A stretch of DNA of 49,654 nt from Bacillus sp. ISL-34 (GCF_018613325.1 NZ_JAGGQJ010000002.1:328571-378224), one strand, 5' to 3'. Numbered from the stretch's first letter, positions 34,506 through 43,215 are shown. The notes: generated by a model not told the origin, from the letters alone. Numbers and translations are program-made.

Positions 34506-35196
34506 CCTCACACCATCCATTGAAAAAGAGCTGCAAGGATATCGCATATCCTTTCGAGATGAAGCCAAAGTTTCCAAGACCTTCAATCATGCTGATGAGC
34601 TTATTCAGTATGCACAAGCCCGGACTGGGGCGGAATCGTCAAGGATAGCCATTTCAATGTGGTTCAGACGCTATGCTTTTTTTGTCACGGCACAATTTTA
34701 TATGTTAAGCAAACATCGGCTTATCTGGGAAGGCACACTTCAGGACATTGGCGTTTTGGATGATCCAGAAGATGAACAATGGCTCCCGAATTTTTTGCTG
34801 AAAACTAACAACTGGAGCAATGTCACGGAAAAGGAAAGCCCTTCTGCCCTCCATTCGATATTAAGCAGCTTTGGTGCTGATGCCATTCGCTTCTTTTCCG
34901 GATCTGCTAAAATATCGAAACTAATACTCTGGGAAAATATTTGGAGCTATACAGTATGGATGTATAGTGAGTTATTGAAGCAGACTGATATAAAGACGCG
35001 AGTTGAAAAGGACATTGAAAAGCTGCTTGAAGATGAAGTTTGGCTGAATATTGAAACGCGTTCCCCCTTTAAACGATTCATTGGGGAAAAAAGCGTTCCG
35101 GCGTCCATGAATCCTTATAAACGGGTGACATGCTGTTTATATTACCGAATTGAGGGCCAGGTAAAGTGCGCGTATTGTCCGAACAAAAACTGTTGA
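34498..35196 (+). CDS. FhuF-like ferric-siderophore reductase, [2Fe-2S]
   Basis: The 232-residue protein ends with Cys-Cys-x10-Cys-x2-Cys (TCCLYYRI..., then CAYCPNKNC), the unusual [2Fe-2S] ligand arrangement of FhuF ferric reductases. A FhuF-type helical domain precedes it, with MWFRRYAFFVTAQFYML near residue 55. It would reduce Fe(III) released from imported hydroxamate-type siderophores in the cytoplasm. It overlaps the ATPase gene by 8 bp and shares its Fur-controlled promoter, which makes uptake plus reduction one unit. A terminator follows. Confidence 0.83.
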   Translation: MHNLTPSIEKELQGYRISFRDEAKVSKTFNHADELIQYAQARTGAESSRIAISMWFRRYAFFVTAQFYMLSKHRLIWEGTLQDIGVLDDPEDEQWLPNFLLKTNNWSNVTEKESPSALHSILSSFGADAIRFFSGSAKISKLILWENIWSYTVWMYSELLKQTDIKTRVEKDIEKLLEDEVWLNIETRSPFKRFIGEKSVPASMNPYKRVTCCLYYRIEGQVKCAYCPNKNC

Positions 35197-35215
35197 AATA
35201 GATTTGATTGGAGAG

Positions 35216-35243
35216 CCAGGCTTGGGGTCAAGCCTGGTTTTCT
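35216..35243 (+). terminator. rho-independent terminator of the iron operon
   Basis: CCAGGCTT pairs with AAGCCTGG around GGGGTC, followed by TTTTCTT. Confidence 0.85.
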
Positions 35244-35375
35244 TGTGGAGTGATTAGAAAGACGGTCAGCTTAGGGTTTTCCTGTCCATTGTCCATCACT
35301 TATTAACGAAAACTAAACGCATTAACGAGATTGGTATGTTATAATGTTGATATTTAATTGAACGGAGGCAGTCGC

Positions 35376-36314
35376 ATGGGAAATGGGATCATACACTACG
35401 GAATTGGTGAAGTAGTAGATATATATATGTACATTAAAACGAGTACAAAAGCGGTGGCAAGTAATGGAAAGCCGTTTTTAACATTGATTTTGTGCGATAA
35501 AACCGGGGAGATCGAGGCAAAGCTATGGGATGTTTCTGAGGCTGATGAGAAAACATACAGTGCGGAAGCTACGGTGAAAGTTCAAGGGGAAGTCCAGAAT
35601 TATCGAGGACGCAGCCAATTGAAAATCCGTAATATTAGAATTACTTCAGATGCTGATGGGGTCACGAAAGCCGATTTAATTCAGACGGCGCCTTTAAGTC
35701 AGGAAGAAATGATGGAAACCATCACTCAATTCATTTTTGAAATGAGGAATCCGAATATCCAAAGGGTGACTAGGCACCTCATTAAAAAATATCAGAATGA
35801 ATTCCTGACATTTCCTGCTGCCACGAAGAACCATCATGAGTATATGTCGGGACTGGCCTATCACGTTGTATCGATGTTAGGACTGGCTAAGGCCATTTCA
35901 ACCCTATATCCTTCGCTCAATAAGGACCTTTTGTATGCAGGAGTCATTCTGCATGACCTTGGAAAGGTACATGAGCTATCTGGACCTGTTTCGACTGTTT
36001 ATACAGTGGAAGGGAACTTGTTGGGGCATATCACCATCATGGTGAATGAAGTGGGTAAAGCTGCAGAGGAATTGGGCATTGAAGCGGAAGAAATCATGAT
36101 TCTCAAGCACCTGATATTAAGCCACCATGGTAAAGCGGAATGGGGCAGTCCAAAACCGCCAATGGTGAGGGAAGCGGAAGTGCTGCATTATATTGATAAT
36201 ATGGATGCCAAGATAAACATGATGGACCGGGCCTTGGAAAAAGTGAAACCGGGTGAATTTACGGAAAGAGTTTTCGCACTCGATAATCGTTCATTCTATA
36301 AACCAACATTTTAA
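35376..36314 (+). CDS. yhaM: 3'-5' exoribonuclease YhaM
   Basis: The 312-residue protein has an N-terminal OB-fold nucleic-acid binding domain (residues ~10-85, with [19 protein letters not shown]) and a C-terminal HD domain with metal ligands in [10 protein letters not shown] (near 192) and [15 protein letters not shown]. This is the YhaM family of 3'-5' exonucleases acting on RNA and single-stranded DNA. The start ATG 35376 lies seven bases after GGAGG. In B. subtilis yhaM adjoins yhaN; here the iron operon separates them and yhaM has its own unit. Residues ~100-150 link the two domains. Confidence 0.92.
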   Translation: MGNGIIHYGIGEVVDIYMYIKTSTKAVASNGKPFLTLILCDKTGEIEAKLWDVSEADEKTYSAEATVKVQGEVQNYRGRSQLKIRNIRITSDADGVTKADLIQTAPLSQEEMMETITQFIFEMRNPNIQRVTRHLIKKYQNEFLTFPAATKNHHEYMSGLAYHVVSMLGLAKAISTLYPSLNKDLLYAGVILHDLGKVHELSGPVSTVYTVEGNLLGHITIMVNEVGKAAEELGIEAEEIMILKHLILSHHGKAEWGSPKPPMVREAEVLHYIDNMDAKINMMDRALEKVKPGEFTERVFALDNRSFYKPTF

Positions 36315-36318
36315 TGAA

Positions 36319-36360
36319 ATATGCTTCTTTCTCGATGGAGAAAGAAGCATATTTTTTTTG
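36319..36360. terminator. terminator after yhaM
   Basis: ATATGCTTCTTTCTC pairs with GAGAAAGAAGCATAT around GATG, followed by eight T residues. Confidence 0.88.
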
Positions 36361-36414
36361 TTCGCGCATATTCTCTAGTAAATGAATAGTAGATTTTTTG
36401 GGAGGGAATGGGAC

Positions 36415-36597
36415 ATGCCAATTTGGATCTGGTTCGTGTTTATTGGGATAATTGTCAGTGCAGTCATGTCAATTTGGACAGCTAGGCAGGAACGCCTCAT
36501 AGATGATGCTTGGATTGAAAAGGAAGGTCAGAAATACATTGAACGCATGGAAGAAGAGCGCGAGAGGCGTAAAAAGGATATAAATCAGGGAGCATAG
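36415..36597 (+). CDS. yhaL: Sporulation protein YhaL
   Basis: The 60-residue protein has one N-terminal membrane segment (IWIWFVFIGIIVSAVMSIW), a short soluble stretch and a charged helical tail rich in Glu/Arg (ERMEEERERRKKD). This is the YhaL sporulation-protein pattern, and its place between yhaM and prsA is that of B. subtilis. I start at ATG 36415, eight bases after GGAGGG; a longer frame from 36382 would include that site. It ends at a bidirectional terminator shared with prsA. Confidence 0.82.
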   Translation: MPIWIWFVFIGIIVSAVMSIWTARQERLIDDAWIEKEGQKYIERMEEERERRKKDINQGA

Positions 36598-36607
36598 CTC
36601 GAATGAT

Positions 36608-36643
36608 GAAAAAAAGCGACAGGTAAAGTCCTGTCGCTTTTTA
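36608..36643. terminator. bidirectional terminator between yhaL and prsA
   Basis: AAAAAGCGACAGG pairs with CCTGTCGCTTTTT around TAAAGT, with A/T runs on both sides. Confidence 0.88.
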
Positions 36644-36651
36644 CTATTCAA

Positions 36652-37518
36652 TTATTTTTCAGCTTCAGCTGCGTCACCAGTACTGATGGCATCTTTTAGA
36701 TCTTTGTCATTAATCTTCACGTCTGCTTTTTTGACTTCTGAATTCAAGATGTCCTGAACTTTAGTTTGGTCAATTTGAGCGACTTTCAAATCATATTCAA
36801 GATCTTTTTTCATATCTTCGTATGATTCTTTTTCTTTTGTATCAAGAAGTTGGATGATATGGTAGCCATAATCGGATTTAATCGGCTTGCTGATTTCGTT
36901 TTTCTTCATTTTGTAAGCTTGCTCTTCAAATGCAGGAACCATTTCACCTTGTCCGAACCAGCCTAGCTCCCCGCCTTTTTCAGCTGTGCCTGTGTCTGTT
37001 GAATATTCTTTTGCAAGTTTAGCGAAGTCTTCGCCTTTGTCCAATTTAGCTTTAACTTCGTTGGCTGTTTTTTGGTCTTCCACTAGAATATGTCTCGCTT
37101 TGATTTGTGGTTTATAGTCTTCATAAGCTTTTTTCACATCAGCTTCTTTAACTTTTATATCGGCAACGGCTGCTTTTTCTTGAAGCATGCCGATTTTAAG
37201 TGCACGTTTAAGATCATCTTCGCTCTTATATCCGGAAGAAGCAAGGGCCGTTTCGAAATTTTCACCCATTTGCTCTTTAAGTTCGTCCGTTTTAGCTTTA
37301 ACTTCTTTATCCGTTACTGTATATTTTTCAGAAAGAACTTTTTCATAAACAAGTTCTTGAAGAACGGTTTCACCATAACGGTCTTTCATTACATTGTAAA
37401 ATTCTTCTTTAGTTATATCCCCCGCTTTAGTTTCCACGACTGCTTCCTTGTCGCTGTTGCATGCTGTAAGTCCAATCAGCCCTGCAGTAACAGCAATCGA
37501 TAATGCCCACTTCTTCAT
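36652..37518 (-). CDS. prsA: Foldase lipoprotein PrsA (parvulin PPIase)
   Basis: The 288-residue protein has a signal peptide ending in lipobox LTAC (Cys20), an N-terminal chaperone-like domain, a parvulin domain (~135-225: [51 protein letters not shown]) and a lysine/acid-rich C-terminus. PrsA assists folding of secreted proteins on the outer face of the membrane. The ATG has AGGAGTTG upstream. In B. subtilis it is repressed by ScoC, encoded 2 kb away here. It is monocistronic. Confidence 0.95.
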   Translation of the reverse strand: MKKWALSIAVTAGLIGLTACNSDKEAVVETKAGDITKEEFYNVMKDRYGETVLQELVYEKVLSEKYTVTDKEVKAKTDELKEQMGENFETALASSGYKSEDDLKRALKIGMLQEKAAVADIKVKEADVKKAYEDYKPQIKARHILVEDQKTANEVKAKLDKGEDFAKLAKEYSTDTGTAEKGGELGWFGQGEMVPAFEEQAYKMKKNEISKPIKSDYGYHIIQLLDTKEKESYEDMKKDLEYDLKVAQIDQTKVQDILNSEVKKADVKINDKDLKDAISTGDAAEAEK

Positions 37519-37660
37519 AAAAACAACTCCTAGTTATAAGTTTCTGGTTTGCTATTTTTTCGTATTTCCACAAAATTAACTATAACATATTCTGGTTACT
37601 TTACAAAAAATAATATATTGGTGCATGAATAAGAATTTTTTGAAAAATGGGTGTACGCCT

Positions 37661-37689
37661 ACCCAGATATTAATCCATTACATATGATA
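37661..37689 (+). promoter_or_regulatory. candidate sigma-K-type promoter of the first YjcZ gene
   Basis: ACCC (37661-37664), a 16-bp spacer and CATATGATA (37681-37689) fit the sigma-K pattern well. The YjcZ peptide starts 30 bp later. Confidence 0.5.
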
Positions 37690-37718
37690 AATCGAGGACA
37701 ACAAAAGGGGGTAGCATA

Positions 37719-37802
37719 ATGGGTAATGAATTTAACGGAGGCTTCGCTTTGTTAGTGGTGTTATTCATTTTATTAATAATTGTAGGAGCAGCCTTTTGCT
37801 AA
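37719..37802 (+). CDS. YjcZ-family sporulation peptide, copy 1 (27 aa)
   Basis: The 27-residue peptide reads MGNEFNGGFALLVVLFILL, then IIVGAAFC. The GGFAL(I/L)VVLFILL(I/V)I(I/V)GA core defines the tiny YjcZ-type membrane peptides made during sporulation in Bacillus. AAAAGGGGG lies 5-8 bases before the ATG. It is almost entirely one membrane helix. This copy ends in Cys, whereas most end in a Trp-containing tail. Confidence 0.82.
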   Translation: MGNEFNGGFALLVVLFILLIIVGAAFC

Positions 37803-37987
37803 TCGGCTGCAAAATTAATAATGGAAAGAGCCCACTCCTTTTGCCATGGAGTTGAATAGGATAGGGTAGCCGCTCAACAAAAAAGATTGAAGTGATTCTC
37901 AAGCTATGAAAGGAATGGATTCCTTTTGGCGGATATAAGAGTGTGCATGAAATTACTATTACTTAAGAATGGAAAGGAGGAAGATCA

Positions 37988-38071
37988 ATGTCTGGAGGAA
38001 TAGGTGGAGGCTTTGCTCTAATTGTCGTTCTTTTCATCCTGTTAGTTATCATTGGAGCTTCTTGGTTATAA
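37988..38071 (+). CDS. YjcZ-family sporulation peptide, copy 2 (27 aa)
   Basis: The peptide reads MSGGIGGGFALIVVLFILL, then VIIGASWL, the canonical YjcZ form. AAAGGAGG lies eight bases before the ATG. It is encoded 185 bp after copy 1, with the same length and about two-thirds identity, so the pair looks like a tandem duplication. A strong terminator follows. Role in spores unknown. Confidence 0.85.
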   Translation: MSGGIGGGFALIVVLFILLVIIGASWL

Positions 38072-38085
38072 ACTCATAAACAAAA

Positions 38086-38114
38086 GGCGAAGCTGTTGCT
38101 TCGCCCTTTTTCTT
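38086..38114 (+). terminator. rho-independent terminator after YjcZ copy 2
   Basis: GGCGAAGC pairs with GCTTCGCC around TGTT, followed by CTTTTTCTTT. Confidence 0.85.
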
Positions 38115-38182
38115 TATGTGGATAATGCTCCGGGTATCACCAATGTATGTAACAAATGATGGCCATCATTTGTTGCTCATCT

Positions 38183-38365
38183 CTACGTATACAAAATTTC
38201 AATATAGGAGGATAATAACATAATAGTAATTAATACATTAATGGTCCTGAATACTTTAGGCTGCCGGTCTTCAGCAATTTCCTTTTGAATGCATAAAGAG
38301 TTTGTCATTCTATTAATATTATAAAGGATCAAAATAGCAAAAATAATAAACCAGAACGAGATCAA
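38183..38365 (-). CDS. possible small membrane protein (60 aa)
   Basis: The frame opens at TTG 38363-38365; AAGGAGGG lies about ten bases upstream, perfect in sequence but slightly far. The product has two hydrophobic segments (FWFIIFAILILYNI and TINVLITIMLLSSYI) joined by a short polar loop with Cys. I do not recognise it. Support is the ribosome binding site and the membrane-like layout only. Confidence 0.45.
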   Translation of the reverse strand: MISFWFIIFAILILYNINRMTNSLCIQKEIAEDRQPKVFRTINVLITIMLLSSYIEILYT

Positions 38366-38473
38366 AACCTAAAATCCCTCCTTGCAAAACATCATGTATA
38401 AATACGATACCAAATTATAATGAAAAAAGATACCTAAAAATCTTATCAGTCAGCTTTATGAATAAATAAGAAA

Positions 38474-39013
38474 TCACTTTTGAATAAGTATATCGTAACC
38501 TTCGAGATGTTCCTCGATAAAAGAATGCCTTGGGGAACCAACCAGGTTTTTTATATAAATAAAATCCGATACGCATAATCCGGTGTGCAGGGATAATAAA
38601 ATAGTGAAATAATGGATGTAATGCGGAAAACTAAGGGCACAACCGATCAATATAACAGACATAATGAAGAAAGGCAACACAAGGGTCAAGAGATAAAGAT
38701 GCTTTCGAATCGGATCATGCACATTGACTCTGCAAGTAAGCACAAGGTTCCACTTCAAGGACCAAGAAGTTTTTACTTTTTTACATAATAATCTTAAAGG
38801 TAAATAGTGTAATAGTTTGTGAACAGGATATAATAAGAGCAATAGGCTAAAAAATACCATTGTTTGATCGCCATACAAAATAACATGGGTTGAAAAGACA
38901 CTTAATAATGTATAGATCAGAACAAATGACACCAATATAGTAAAAACTGTAAAAAAGAGCAGACGGCAATTCCCATATTGTTTTGCCACGTCAATTGTTT
39001 TCCACGAATTCAT
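38474..39013 (-). CDS. DUF3267-type membrane protein
   Basis: The 179-residue protein begins MNSWKTIDVAKQYGNCR and has about four membrane segments. The pattern (N-terminal pair of helices, a PVHKLLHYLPL element and a later pair with HYIHYFTIL and a DFIYIKNLV end) is that of DUF3267 proteins, whose usual HExxH-like motif is HKLLH here, lacking the Glu. GGAGGG lies 11 bases before ATG 39013; a start at 39082 has no ribosome binding site. The neighbourhood (between prsA and yhaI) is where related Bacillus genomes often carry such a gene. Function unknown. Confidence 0.62.
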   Translation of the reverse strand: MNSWKTIDVAKQYGNCRLLFFTVFTILVSFVLIYTLLSVFSTHVILYGDQTMVFFSLLLLLYPVHKLLHYLPLRLLCKKVKTSWSLKWNLVLTCRVNVHDPIRKHLYLLTLVLPFFIMSVILIGCALSFPHYIHYFTILLSLHTGLCVSDFIYIKNLVGSPRHSFIEEHLEGYDILIQK

Positions 39014-39255
39014 TTCGAAATCAGCCCTCCAAAGCTGTTGAATATACTTACATACATTACGATGAATGGGTGGAAAAAGCAATGAAATTCTTGGATTAAG
39101 TTTAAGATAAAAACACTTTGGTGCGTAAGCATGCTAAGGGCGATCAAGGCCAGGTTTTGAAACAGGGATCAGGCGGATTACTGAGTGTGAAAAATCAAAA
39201 ATTGGGATATAAGCCTTTATGTAAAATTGAATGATCGATTGGGGATTAGTGAAGT

Positions 39256-39582
39256 ATGAAAAATATGAATGAAGAAATAGAAATACTCCGTTTTCATCAA
39301 CGGCTTTTATTAAACCTTATACGCAACCCGGAGGCCAAGTTGGACTATCTATTTGTGGAAAAAAATTTCACGAAGAAGGAAGCGGAAGAATTATTGGAAA
39401 CATGTGATATCCTGAGCAAACGCTATGAAATAGAAAAAGCGGAAGGGTATATGAACTTTCGACCGCTTTTTAAACAATTTGAAAGAAAGGTTAATCCAAA
39501 AATAACCACAAAGGAATGCATTGATGCATGCCTCTCACAGGGTTTATATGTATCATTCATGAAGGAAATGGATAGAGTATGA
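39256..39582 (+). CDS. yhaI: YhaI-like DUF1878 protein
   Basis: This 108-residue helical, charged protein has the YhaI pattern: EEIEILRFHQRLLLNLI, DYLFVEKNFTKKEAEELL and an end CLSQGLYVSFMKEMDRV. It converges on hpr, with the two stops 2 bp apart, as yhaI and hpr do in B. subtilis. The ribosome binding site before ATG 39256 is weak (GGGGATTAGTGAAGT). Its function is not established. Confidence 0.82.
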   Translation: MKNMNEEIEILRFHQRLLLNLIRNPEAKLDYLFVEKNFTKKEAEELLETCDILSKRYEIEKAEGYMNFRPLFKQFERKVNPKITTKECIDACLSQGLYVSFMKEMDRV

Positions 39583-39584
39583 GA

Positions 39585-40163
39585 TTAAACTGGTTCAGTT
39601 TCTTTCTCTATCTTTTTTTTTGTGATTTTACCCTCCACGTCAGTAAACTCCTGATCAATGTTATCGAAGGATCGTTCAAAGATTTGCATGAAGTCTTCAC
39701 CGTATATATTTCGGATGATGGCCATCATTTCAATCATATCCGGAAACTTGCCATAAAGCTCACGCAGTGGAAGTGCACCCGAGAAAGCAGAGTTCTTACT
39801 TGGGTCATATGTCTCCATTAAATCAAGTAGAATTTTTTCACCTTCCGCCGTGATCTCTATATACGTATTCCTTTTGTCATTTTCTTTTTTTGAAAATGTT
39901 AAGTACCCGCGTTCCTCTAATTTTTTTGAAAAGTTAAATGCCGTAGAAACATGCATGACCCCAAATTTTGCAACATCTGAAATGGATGAGCCATTAAGGT
40001 GGTAGGCAATCCAAAGAATATGGTGCTCATTGATATTTAAATCATAGGGCTTGATCCATTGCTGCCAATCTTTTTCAATTGATTTCCATAATGCTTTGCT
40101 TAATTGTGCAATTCGTTGACTAAAAATCATTGCCTCTTTCATAGAATAATTTTTATTCTGCAT
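39585..40163 (-). CDS. hpr: Transition-state regulator ScoC (Hpr), MarR family
   Basis: The 192-residue protein matches Hpr/Sco[25 protein letters not shown], the winged helix with [31 protein letters not shown] and the wing [13 protein letters not shown], then a C-terminal segment [20 protein letters not shown]. ScoC represses protease, peptide-transport and sporulation genes, and in B. subtilis also prsA, which lies 2 kb away here. AGGTGAG lies eight bases before the ATG. The C-terminal tail is lysine/glutamate-rich and somewhat variable. Confidence 0.94.
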   Translation of the reverse strand: MQNKNYSMKEAMIFSQRIAQLSKALWKSIEKDWQQWIKPYDLNINEHHILWIAYHLNGSSISDVAKFGVMHVSTAFNFSKKLEERGYLTFSKKENDKRNTYIEITAEGEKILLDLMETYDPSKNSAFSGALPLRELYGKFPDMIEMMAIIRNIYGEDFMQIFERSFDNIDQEFTDVEGKITKKKIEKETEPV

Positions 40164-40276
40164 ATTATGGGCTCACCTACTTATAAGATTCTATATATTT
40201 ATTATGACAATAAAATAAAAATTAATAAAGATAAATATTTGCAAAATTTTTAGAAAATTTTAGTTATTTTAATGAA

Positions 40277-40327
40277 TTCTCCATTCTTCTCCAATAAACC
40301 ATGTAATTTATTGGGAAAAATGGAGAA
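40277..40327 (-). terminator. long hairpin downstream of yhaH
   Basis: TTCTCCATT pairs with AATGGAGAA (9 bp), enclosing CCAATAAA/TTTATTGG (8 bp). No clear T run follows, so it may terminate yhaH or stabilise its 3' end. Confidence 0.5.
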
Positions 40328-40354
40328 TCAAGCTTGTGTGACTCATGTAAGCTA

Positions 40355-40717
40355 TTAATTTTTAGAAGAAGGGGCGGCAGCTTCCAATTCTTTCAATGAA
40401 TTTTCAATTTCCTGAACGTTCTTCAATAATTCATTCTTATTGGGTTCGATTTCCCGCTTCCAGTTCTCGATGACGACCTGAACATCCGAAATGAACGTTT
40501 TAACCGTTTCTTTGCAGATTTGTGAAGCTTCCATCGTGTCATCTTTAATGTTTAGCATTTTCACCTTTAACTCATCAATTGTATTCTTAATTTCGTCGGT
40601 ATTCGTTTTGATGCGGACCCGTAGGTCTTTACCTGAACTTGGCGTTGAAAGTAAGGTTGCCGCACCAGCTACTACTGTTCCGGTCAAAAAGCCAATTAGT
40701 AATGATTTTGCTTTCAT
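40355..40717 (-). CDS. yhaH: YhaH, YtxH-domain general stress-type protein
   Basis: The 120-residue protein has an N-terminal hydrophobic helix with small residues (SLLIGFLTGTVVAGAATLL), the STPSSGKDLR motif of YtxH-domain proteins (residues ~25-35), and a long amphipathic helical tail. It is probably membrane-associated with the tail in the cytoplasm. I start at ATG 40717, with GAGGTG six bases upstream; the frame extends three codons further to a GTG within that site. It is monocistronic. Confidence 0.82.
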   Translation of the reverse strand: MKAKSLLIGFLTGTVVAGAATLLSTPSSGKDLRVRIKTNTDEIKNTIDELKVKMLNIKDDTMEASQICKETVKTFISDVQVVIENWKREIEPNKNELLKNVQEIENSLKELEAAAPSSKN

Positions 40718-40726
40718 TAGGATCAC

Positions 40727-41027
40727 CTCATTTTATAATATGTTTTCGCTTTCCATGGTCTGAATCCCTGCTGCATCAATTGGAAATTATGATAAATAGG
40801 GAGAGAAATACTATTGATATCAAAATACCATAATTTTCATCCTTATGGAAGAGTATCGACCATTTTATCTTTATATCACAAAAATATTTTTTTAAACTTA
40901 GAGAGTAAAAATATAATATTTAAAAATAACTTGAAGCTTTATTAATAATGCTTCATATAAAGGGAAGAGCAGCATATAGATAATAAAAACAAGCTGTCGG
41001 AACATGGATGGCACTGGTGGGTTAATA
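40727..41027. other. 301-bp gene-free region
   Basis: The region is AT-rich. It holds TATAAT-like sequence near 40913 and a small TGAAGC/GCTTCA hairpin near 40931-40955. I see no coding frame or clear regulator site. Confidence 0.4.
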
Positions 41028-41207
41028 ATGAAAATCATTTTTTTATTAGGCCTGGTATGCCTGTGCGGAATGGGGTATTTTCTAAGGCAAGCAAAAACTC
41101 CTGGCATCTATCCGCCCAAGAGGGTGCTCCAGGCTAGAGCCTTCGCTATGGGTCTCCCAGGGGTTTTACTGCTTTTCATTTGGTTTATGTGGATATTGAT
41201 TCATTGA
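41028..41207 (+). CDS. small membrane protein (59 aa), unknown
   Basis: The product begins MKIIFLLGLVCLCGMGYFL, has a basic, Pro-containing middle (RQAKTPGIYPPKRVLQAR) and a second hydrophobic segment ending FIWFMWILIH. Two membrane helices with the loop probably in the cytoplasm are likely. GGTGGG lies six bases before ATG 41028. It ends in a shared terminator with trpP. I do not recognise the family. Confidence 0.55.
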   Translation: MKIIFLLGLVCLCGMGYFLRQAKTPGIYPPKRVLQARAFAMGLPGVLLLFIWFMWILIH

Positions 41208-41252
41208 CCATTGGAGGATGATTCTGACTAGAATTCCAGATTCATAAGATTG

Positions 41253-41286
41253 GAAAAAAAGCACCGGACATTCCGGTGCTTTTTTA
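41253..41286. terminator. bidirectional terminator
   Basis: AAAAAAGCACCGGA pairs with TCCGGTGCTTTTTT around a CAT loop. It serves the small membrane gene and the converging trpP. Confidence 0.88.
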
Positions 41287-41305
41287 GGTATGATGATCCT
41301 GCTGC

Positions 41306-41824
41306 TTAAGCATTAATGGGTATATTTGATTTTCTTACGATGCCGTTCACAATTGGATAAATGATGACCATCGCAACTGTGTTTAACAGTACGGCAGGAA
41401 GTACAACAGCGCCGAAAAGTGCAACGAAAGGCCCTGGAAGCGAAACGATATAATAAGCCGATCCAAGGAAGACAGCGCCGGAAATCAATGTTCCTACGGC
41501 AGTCAAGATACTAACGGTGACAACGGATGTTGAAAACTTCTTAAGACTGATGAATAAAAGGTAAAACAGAAAGGCTGTTGCCAATTTGTCTATGATATTT
41601 GGAATCTGTCCTGCAGGAAATGTAGTTGTCATGGCAGAGATGGCTCCAGCAGCCAGGGCGACAATGAATACATTCTTCTTCGCGGGAAACAGGGTAATTG
41701 CCAAAAACATCATCAACAGCATCATATCCGGTTTCATTCCAAGGAAGAATCCAGGTACGATAAAATGCAGGGCAGCCCCAATCCCGATTAATAGGGACAG
41801 TGACACAAGGGTTTTCGTTTTCAT
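41306..41824 (-). CDS. trpP: Tryptophan transporter TrpP
   Basis: The 172-residue protein has five or six membrane segments and matches TrpP (YhaG), an ECF-S-like tryptophan permease: LIGIGAALHFIVPGFF, GMKPDMMLLMMFLAI, TTTFPAGQIPNIIDK and the end NTVAMVIIYPIV. A run of GAG/TAG triplets overlaps its ribosome binding site, as expected for TRAP-controlled trpP. It lies 126 bp after serC on the same strand, with no obvious terminator between. Confidence 0.9.
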   Translation of the reverse strand: MKTKTLVSLSLLIGIGAALHFIVPGFFLGMKPDMMLLMMFLAITLFPAKKNVFIVALAAGAISAMTTTFPAGQIPNIIDKLATAFLFYLLFISLKKFSTSVVTVSILTAVGTLISGAVFLGSAYYIVSLPGPFVALFGAVVLPAVLLNTVAMVIIYPIVNGIVRKSNIPINA

Positions 41825-41827
41825 TTA

Positions 41828-41855
41828 CTCATCTCTCCTATTCTCATCTCAACTA
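41828..41855 (-). promoter_or_regulatory. TRAP-binding site over the trpP ribosome binding site
   Basis: In the trpP leader (reverse strand) the triplets TAG, GAG, GAG, TAG, GAG and GAG follow each other with exactly two bases between each, and end three bases before the ATG. Two weaker AAG triplets lie just upstream (41860-41867). The Shine-Dalgarno AGGAGAG is made from these triplets. Tryptophan-bound TRAP would cover it and block translation. Confidence 0.85.
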
Positions 41856-41950
41856 ACATCTTTTCTTCAACAATGCACTATTGCCTGTTGCAAGAAGTTT
41901 AAAATAGTATATCATAAGACCTATTTTTTTAGAAGTTATATTTGTTTGAA

Positions 41951-43054
41951 TTAAAGGGTTTGAGCTTCCTTCGCTTTATACGATTCCTGGAATTTCTTCA
42001 TGAAATCAGCAAGGTCCTGGCAATGGGATAGAGGGACCGCATTATAGATGGATGCTCTGCAGCCGCCGATGGAACGGTGACCGTTCAGTCCTACGAATCC
42101 GGCTTGCTTCACTTCTTTAAGGAATTGTACTTCAGCTTCTTCAGACGGAAGCGTGAACGTTACATTCATTAATGAACGGCTGTCCGGTAGGGCATGGCCT
42201 TTATAAAAACCATCACTGCCGTCGATGGCATCGTAAATGACTTTTGCTTTTTCTTCATTGATTTCAGCAATCTTTTCCACGCCGCCCTGTTCTTTTGCCC
42301 AATCCAACACAAGGGACAATAAGTAAATGGCCAATGTCGGAGGAGTGTTGTATAAAGAATTATTTTTCGAATGGATAGAATAGTTCATCATGGATGGGAT
42401 TTTGTCATTATCGGTAATTAAATCTTTACGGATGATTACGACTGTGATTCCCGACGGACCTAGATTCTTTTGTGCACCTGCATAGATGATGCCGAATTTA
42501 CTAATATCAATCTTTTTGCTGAGAATATCACTTGACATATCGGCTACTAAAGGAATGTTGCCTGTTTCCGGGAAGTCCTTCCACTGTGTTCCGTAAATCG
42601 TATTATTGCTTGTGATATGAAGATATGCGGCATCATCATTCAATTCGATGTCTTCGACTTTAGGGATGAACGTATATTTTTCATCTTTGGATGAAGCGAC
42701 TACGGCCGTTTCACCAACCTTTTTGGCTTCTTTTAATGCTTTTTCCGACCAAGAACCAGTGAGGACATAATCTGCCCTTTTTCCATCATTCAAAATGTTC
42801 ATGGGAATCATGGAAAATTGTAGACTTGCTCCTCCTTGCAGCAGCAGAACTTCATAATTTTCAGGAATTTCCAAAAGGTCTTTTAATGATTGAATGGCAT
42901 GGTTATGAATTTTTTCGAATTCCGAACTTCTGTGGCTTAATTCCATGACGGACATACCGGAATCCTCAATGTTCAACCATTCGTTTTGAGCTCTTTGTAA
43001 AACTTCTAAGGGAAGGGCGGCTGGCCCAGCGTTAAAATTGCGTGCACGTTTCAA
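41951..43054 (-). CDS. serC: Phosphoserine aminotransferase
   Basis: The 367-residue PLP enzyme begins KRARNFNAGPAALP, the family signature, and has SHRSSEFEKIH, the PLP-lysine motif YAGAQKNLGPSG and GHRSIGGCRASIYNA near the C-terminus. It converts phosphohydroxypyruvate to phosphoserine in serine synthesis. The start is TTG 43052-43054, seven bases after AGGAGG. Adjacent to trpP as in B. subtilis. The C-terminus is slightly longer than usual (~360). Confidence 0.95.
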   Translation of the reverse strand: MKRARNFNAGPAALPLEVLQRAQNEWLNIEDSGMSVMELSHRSSEFEKIHNHAIQSLKDLLEIPENYEVLLLQGGASLQFSMIPMNILNDGKRADYVLTGSWSEKALKEAKKVGETAVVASSKDEKYTFIPKVEDIELNDDAAYLHITSNNTIYGTQWKDFPETGNIPLVADMSSDILSKKIDISKFGIIYAGAQKNLGPSGITVVIIRKDLITDNDKIPSMMNYSIHSKNNSLYNTPPTLAIYLLSLVLDWAKEQGGVEKIAEINEEKAKVIYDAIDGSDGFYKGHALPDSRSLMNVTFTLPSEEAEVQFLKEVKQAGFVGLNGHRSIGGCRASIYNAVPLSHCQDLADFMKKFQESYKAKEAQTL

Positions 43055-43184
43055 TTTTTTTCCTCCTATACGACTATGTGATAAAGTATTTGAGACTATT
43101 CATATATCCTACCAGAAAACTAAATTCAATAGGAGGAAAATTTAGAATTTTAAGTGACAATCCGTTTTAATGATGTGCCAATGT

Positions 43185-43215
43185 AAAAAAGGTCCTGCAC
43201 TTTAAAGTGAGGACC
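43185..43215 (-). terminator. rho-independent terminator of hit
   Basis: On the reverse strand GGTCCTCACTTT pairs with AAAGTGCAGGACC (one bulge), followed by TTTTTTAC. Confidence 0.8.
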
